Source: Uranotaenia lowii
Taxonomy: Eukaryota; Arthropoda; Insecta; Diptera; Culicidae
NCBI RefSeq assembly: GCF_029784155.1
Contig: NC_073693.1
Coordinates: 27,750,002 to 27,814,001 of the forward strand
Length of the DNA: 64,000 bases
Direction of reading: 5' to 3'
Both the position numbers and the translations under genes were made by a program. Shown piece after piece: positions 60,231 through 64,000 of the stretch (its first letter is position 1; every line of letters starts with the position of its first letter). Under the pieces are notes generated by a model. It was not told where the DNA came from. It was given only the letters and a program-made list of their open reading frames with translations, and did no database searches.

Positions 60231-61233
60231 GTTCATTGGCGTTGCCAGGTTTATGACCACTCGAATCTAAGCGTGATATGTTAACAACTGTCAGTGAATC
60301 TAATGTGGATTGATTAAGTGAGTGGCATTATGATGTGCATTTGAGATAATTTTTTCACTTGTGCTTAATTTTTCTAACTCTCTTCTACATACGAGCCCAT
60401 ATGATCGTCGATTTTTTTCCCATTTTTAAGCATAATTCATAACTCTCGAGAAAATTGAAACAATTTAAATGCATCAAAACCCTAAGCAATTATAAAACCC
60501 TTGTTTTGGTACATTTCCCTTGGAGGCCAACAAAATTATTTCCGTTGGTATTTTTTTTCTCAACGGATTCATAGTTCATGCAGAAGACCATAGGTGACCA
60601 ACATTTTTAACAAGCGGACCAAATTTTGGAGATGAGATAAGCTGGCAGACTACACCACAATTTTTTAATATTCAGAGCAAATTAATGGAATTAAATGAAT
60701 TTTAAATTATGATATGATGGAATAAGTTGTTTTTTTTTTATTTATTTTCATTTGTTTTCGTTCAAAAACATCAAGGTTTGTATGATAGACAGATTAATGA
60801 GATACGGTACAGGTTTCCTCTAGTTCTACTTGGATTGATATGAAAAAAAAAAGAAAAATAAAATAAAAATTTTTGAGAGCTCATTTCTCAGACAAATTTT
60901 TTTTTCATTGCTAAATTAGATTTTATGACTAAAAACGCATCTGTGTTTATTCAGACGAAATTGAATAAAGATTGAATATGTAATATGGACCAATACATAC
61001 GTCAAATATATTAGTATTTTATCTGAGATTTAAACTGTTGGGTTAATTTTTGCAGAAATGACAAATTGTGTGGGAACTTCGAGGTAGGTACATTTAATTA
61101 TTTCAAAATATCAATATTCTGATTTTTGACTTCTGTATCGCGTTGAGTTATAACTTTTATTTATATAAAAAACGATGTAATGATTTGTGTCGACTGCGAG
61201 CGCTCTGAAAAAAATGTCAACTTGTTTCTAACA
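60231..61233. other. AT-rich DNA, no gene seen
   Basis: Short frames only. No repeat end recognised. Confidence 0.5.
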
Positions 61234-61688
61234 TAAGGTTGTCAGGATTTTTTCATCACGTACCCGGGCCGGAAAAAACGGGCTATTATATCTAAAAACC
61301 TGGCAAAATCTGGGCATGATTAGAAAATGTTGACCAAAAATCCGGTCAATATCCGGATAAATTTAGTCAAAACCCAAGAGTTACTCAACACAAATCAAGA
61401 AAAAAACCTGAAAAGATTTTTTTTCATTTACTGTTTAAAATCGTATGTTAGGCTTTTAAAAACTTGTCATCATTATTTCTATTAGACTTGCTCAAAACAT
61501 TTTGTTTTGGATGCATTATTGAAAAAAAAATTGACAACATAATCTGTTTTTGTTTGGTTTATAGCGGCAAATAGAGTGAATAAATCCGGGCAAAATTCGG
61601 GCTTTTTTTAATCAAACCCGGACAACCGGGCCGGACCGGGCTTTTGTCAAATTCTGTACGAAATAAACCGGGCAATTTGGCAACCTAA
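61234..61688. mobile_element. hAT-type MITE, 455 bp, 8-bp target duplication
   Basis: TTCTAACA at 61226-61233 and 61689-61696 is an exact 8-bp duplication. The ends TAAGGTTGTCA and TGGCAACCTAA are inverted copies with two mismatches, similar to known hAT ends (T-AGGTTGCCA). The interior has repeated CCGGGC/CGGGC and AAATCCGG motifs and no coding capacity. Confidence 0.88.
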
Positions 61689-61915
61689 TTCTAACATGTG
61701 AAAACTGCTTCACAAATGCCCATTTCATATATCGTTATTCCATCGGCAGCGCTGCCTTAAAAAAAAATGAAAGATCAGTTATTCCTTTGCAAATAAAGTT
61801 GTTAAGAAATATATTTAAGAAATTTAATTCAAAAATTTACCAGATCTCTTTTATTGACAGTTTCAAAACTGATCTGACTTCAACAATTAAAAATGCCGTT
61901 TCAAATTAATTGCGT

Positions 61916-63127
61916 ACCGTAGAACGGGGTAGCTTTGATCACCAGAGTTACTTTGACAAATAACATTTTTTTCCATATTACCATCAATAACTTATAGACA
62001 CATTCCACCGTGACGTGAAATCGCTTTTCCGGACTTTTATGCACTGTTGTCATTCTAGAAGTCAACCAATTCACTTGAAAATGAAAAAAATTGTCGCAAA
62101 CGGTCGCAAATAGAATTTCCTTCAAAATGAATATGATTTGGTCATTGTAAAATTTAAGTTGTTTTTGTTGTGATTGATTACTTTTGTGACGTGAATTCAC
62201 GCTAGAATTGGCCACTTTGGACTTTAGTACATACAACTTTGATTTCCTGTTCTCTCTGTGGAAATAGAATATTGGTGTCTTGGAATGAGTTGTAGAAAAA
62301 ACAATTACCCATAATTTGATGTAAGTAGCTTCTCGATTAAACAACAACGAACGAAGTTAGGCTTATTTGAAGTTGTGACGTGAATTCACTCAGTTCAAAC
62401 AGAACAGGGTAGTTGACTGAATTCACGTCACGAAATACAAAGTTATACCTGTGGTTATACTGAACCATTGTTTGAAGCCTTCAAATTTTATGTACACTCT
62501 CAAAAACGATATTTTGTTGTTCTGACTTTAACAATCATAAATTTTCAGTATCTGCACCTAACATTTTTCTTATTTTGATTGGCACATATTGAGGGATCAT
62601 ATGTTAAAATTACTACTGTCTTCATTTAAAGATTCACAAATTTTTTTTTTAAGTTTGTTTGTATTTTTATTTGAAAATAATGAACTTATTAAAAAAAATC
62701 TACTAAACTATGCCCGATTTGTACAAATCTGACCATCTGGAGGGTTAAAACAGCTTTCAGAGCATTTTTTTCATAGAAAATTTAACAAAAATCAAATTTT
62801 GTGACGTGAATTCACTCATTCGCGCAGTTGTAACTCAGCTAGATTCCAACCGATTTCTATAAATTTTAGTGTTTAAGAATCGTCTTATCATATTCAAAGA
62901 AAATCTAATTTTTTATTAAAAAAAATGCCATAGTTTTCTCGTAAAATTTAAAAGTTCCCTTTTTTGAGACGTGAATTCACTCATTTGCGACTGTTTTCGT
63001 TCGCTTTTAAAACCAACTACATTGGATATAAACATATTCTTTTTTCTACAAAATAAAGCCGTATTTTTTGGCTTCAAAACTTTCTAAAAAGATTTCCAAA
63101 ACAAAGTCATCCATGTATTTAAATAAA
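61916..63127. repeat. Repeat-like region with a recurring GTGACGTGAATTCAC motif
   Basis: The motif occurs at 62010 (partial), 62186-62200, 62375-62389, 62418-62431 (opposite strand), 62801-62815 and 62966-62980 (one mismatch). The start GTAGAACGGGGTAGCTTTG near 61918 is echoed by AGAACAGGGTAG near 62401. The inner GTGAATTCAC is palindromic and TGACGT is CRE-like. No inverted terminus is found and no gene is seen. Confidence 0.6.
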
Positions 63128-64000
63128 TCTATATATATATAAATGAATTTCTGTCTGTCTGTCTGTCTGTCTGTTCCCTATAGACTAGGAAACTACTGAG
63201 CCGATTTGCGTGAAACTTGGCAGGTGGGGGTATTTGAGGCCGGGGAAGGTTTCTATTATGGTTTGAGACCCCTCCCTCTTTCATGAAGGGAGGGAGGGGC
63301 CTAACAAACAAAAGACAATTTTTTCCATAATTCGAGAACCAATCAAGTAAATGGTATCAAATTTGGCATGGGGTGGTATTTGGGAACGAGGAATATTTTT
63401 AGGATTATTAAGTACCCCTCCTTCCTCTCAGTGAGGTGATAGGAAGGGGGGAGGGGGGCTATCTTACAATTTTTTTATATAACTCGAAAACTAATCAAGA
63501 TATTGGAACCAAATTTGGCATGGGCAGGTATTTGGATACAAAAAATACTTCAATAATTATTTGAAACCCAAGCAGGCCCCTCCCCCTTTCTAATGGAAAG
63601 AGGCATTAGAAAGGGGGAGGGGCCTGTTTCATATTTTTTTACAAAATTCAAAAACTAATAAAGCAAATGGAGCCAAAATTGCCATGGGAAGGTATTTGGA
63701 TACGAAAAACATTTTAATGATTATTTGAGACCCCTCCCTCTTCCCAATAGGGAGATATCAAGGGGGGAAGGGGCATCTTTTATATTTTTGACATAACACA
63801 AAAACTAATCAAGCAAATGGAACCAAACTTGGCATGGGCGGGTATTTGGGAACGTGACATGTTCTAATGATTGTTTGAGATCCCTTCCTTCTTCCAGCGG
63901 GGAGGAAGGAGAGAGGGAGGGGAGTTTAATACAATTTTTACAGCATAACTCGAGAACTACTACATCAAATGGAACCTTATTTGGCATGGAACGAAATTTG
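63128..64000 (+). mobile_element. Helitron 5' part, different family, cut by window end
   Basis: TCTATATATATATAAATG after an A matches the Helitron 5' consensus, followed by a GTCT run (63149-63174). The body is a tandem array of units of about 145-165 bp with a GAGACCCCTCCCTC-like block (about 63264, 63410, 63570, 63724, 63873), AACTCGAGAACTAATCAAG and AAATTTGGCATGGG. The 3' end lies beyond the window. Confidence 0.8.

Overview
The window reads as intergenic or intronic DNA from an insect, most likely a dipteran and plausibly a mosquito. That placement is inferred from the mix of elements: a BEL/Pao LTR retrotransposon, a DD37E Tc1/mariner relative, an RTE-type LINE, canonical TC...CTAG Helitrons, hAT and TA-flanked MITEs, and a tRNA-derived SINE, all in an AT-rich background. 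The species cannot be named from the sequence. No intact host protein-coding gene is visible. The only long credible reading frames belong to transposable elements.

Layout. Positions 1-6485 are one huge 9-bp satellite (unit TTTTTGTCA) with internal higher-order duplication, cut off by the left window edge. From 6.5 to 18.3 kb the DNA is AT-rich and holds three non-autonomous inverted-repeat elements (8301-9280, 12871-13121, 13183-14254), a GC-richer island (14.7-15.65 kb) and a dead DD37E transposase (16057-16946, minus strand). A Helitron (18350-25014) carries a nested, very young BEL/Pao retrotransposon (18420-23752, LTRs apparently identical). That retrotransposon has lost its integrase core and part of RNase H. 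A second Helitron-type 3' end lies at 26104.

From 26.2 to 30.5 kb come nested inverted-repeat elements with a 137-bp tandem array and a foldback carrying tRNA-like segments. 31.1-32.4 kb looks like a 5' UTR exon of an unidentified plus-strand gene. A hAT MITE with a perfect 8-bp target duplication sits at 35543-36679. A full-length RTE-like LINE with an intact 1035-codon ORF and an 11-bp target duplication lies at 37648-40826. A tRNA-SINE is split by a 1.2-kb nested-palindrome element (41155-42357), and a second copy of the SINE lies at 44654-44843.

45.4-58.5 kb contains diverged same-order blocks (A-B-A'-B') that look like an old segmental duplication, broken by a second Helitron (48067-49600) and several foldbacks. 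GC-richer islands at 51.4-52.1 and 58.8-60.2 kb may be promoter or 5' UTR sequence. The right end has a hAT MITE (61234-61688), a cluster of a GTGACGTGAATTCAC motif (62.0-63.0 kb) and the 5' end of a third Helitron (63128 onward).

The genes do not form a pathway. The biology here is layered transposition: host DNA, then Helitrons, SINE and MITEs, then the BEL and RTE insertions, with tandem arrays growing inside several elements.
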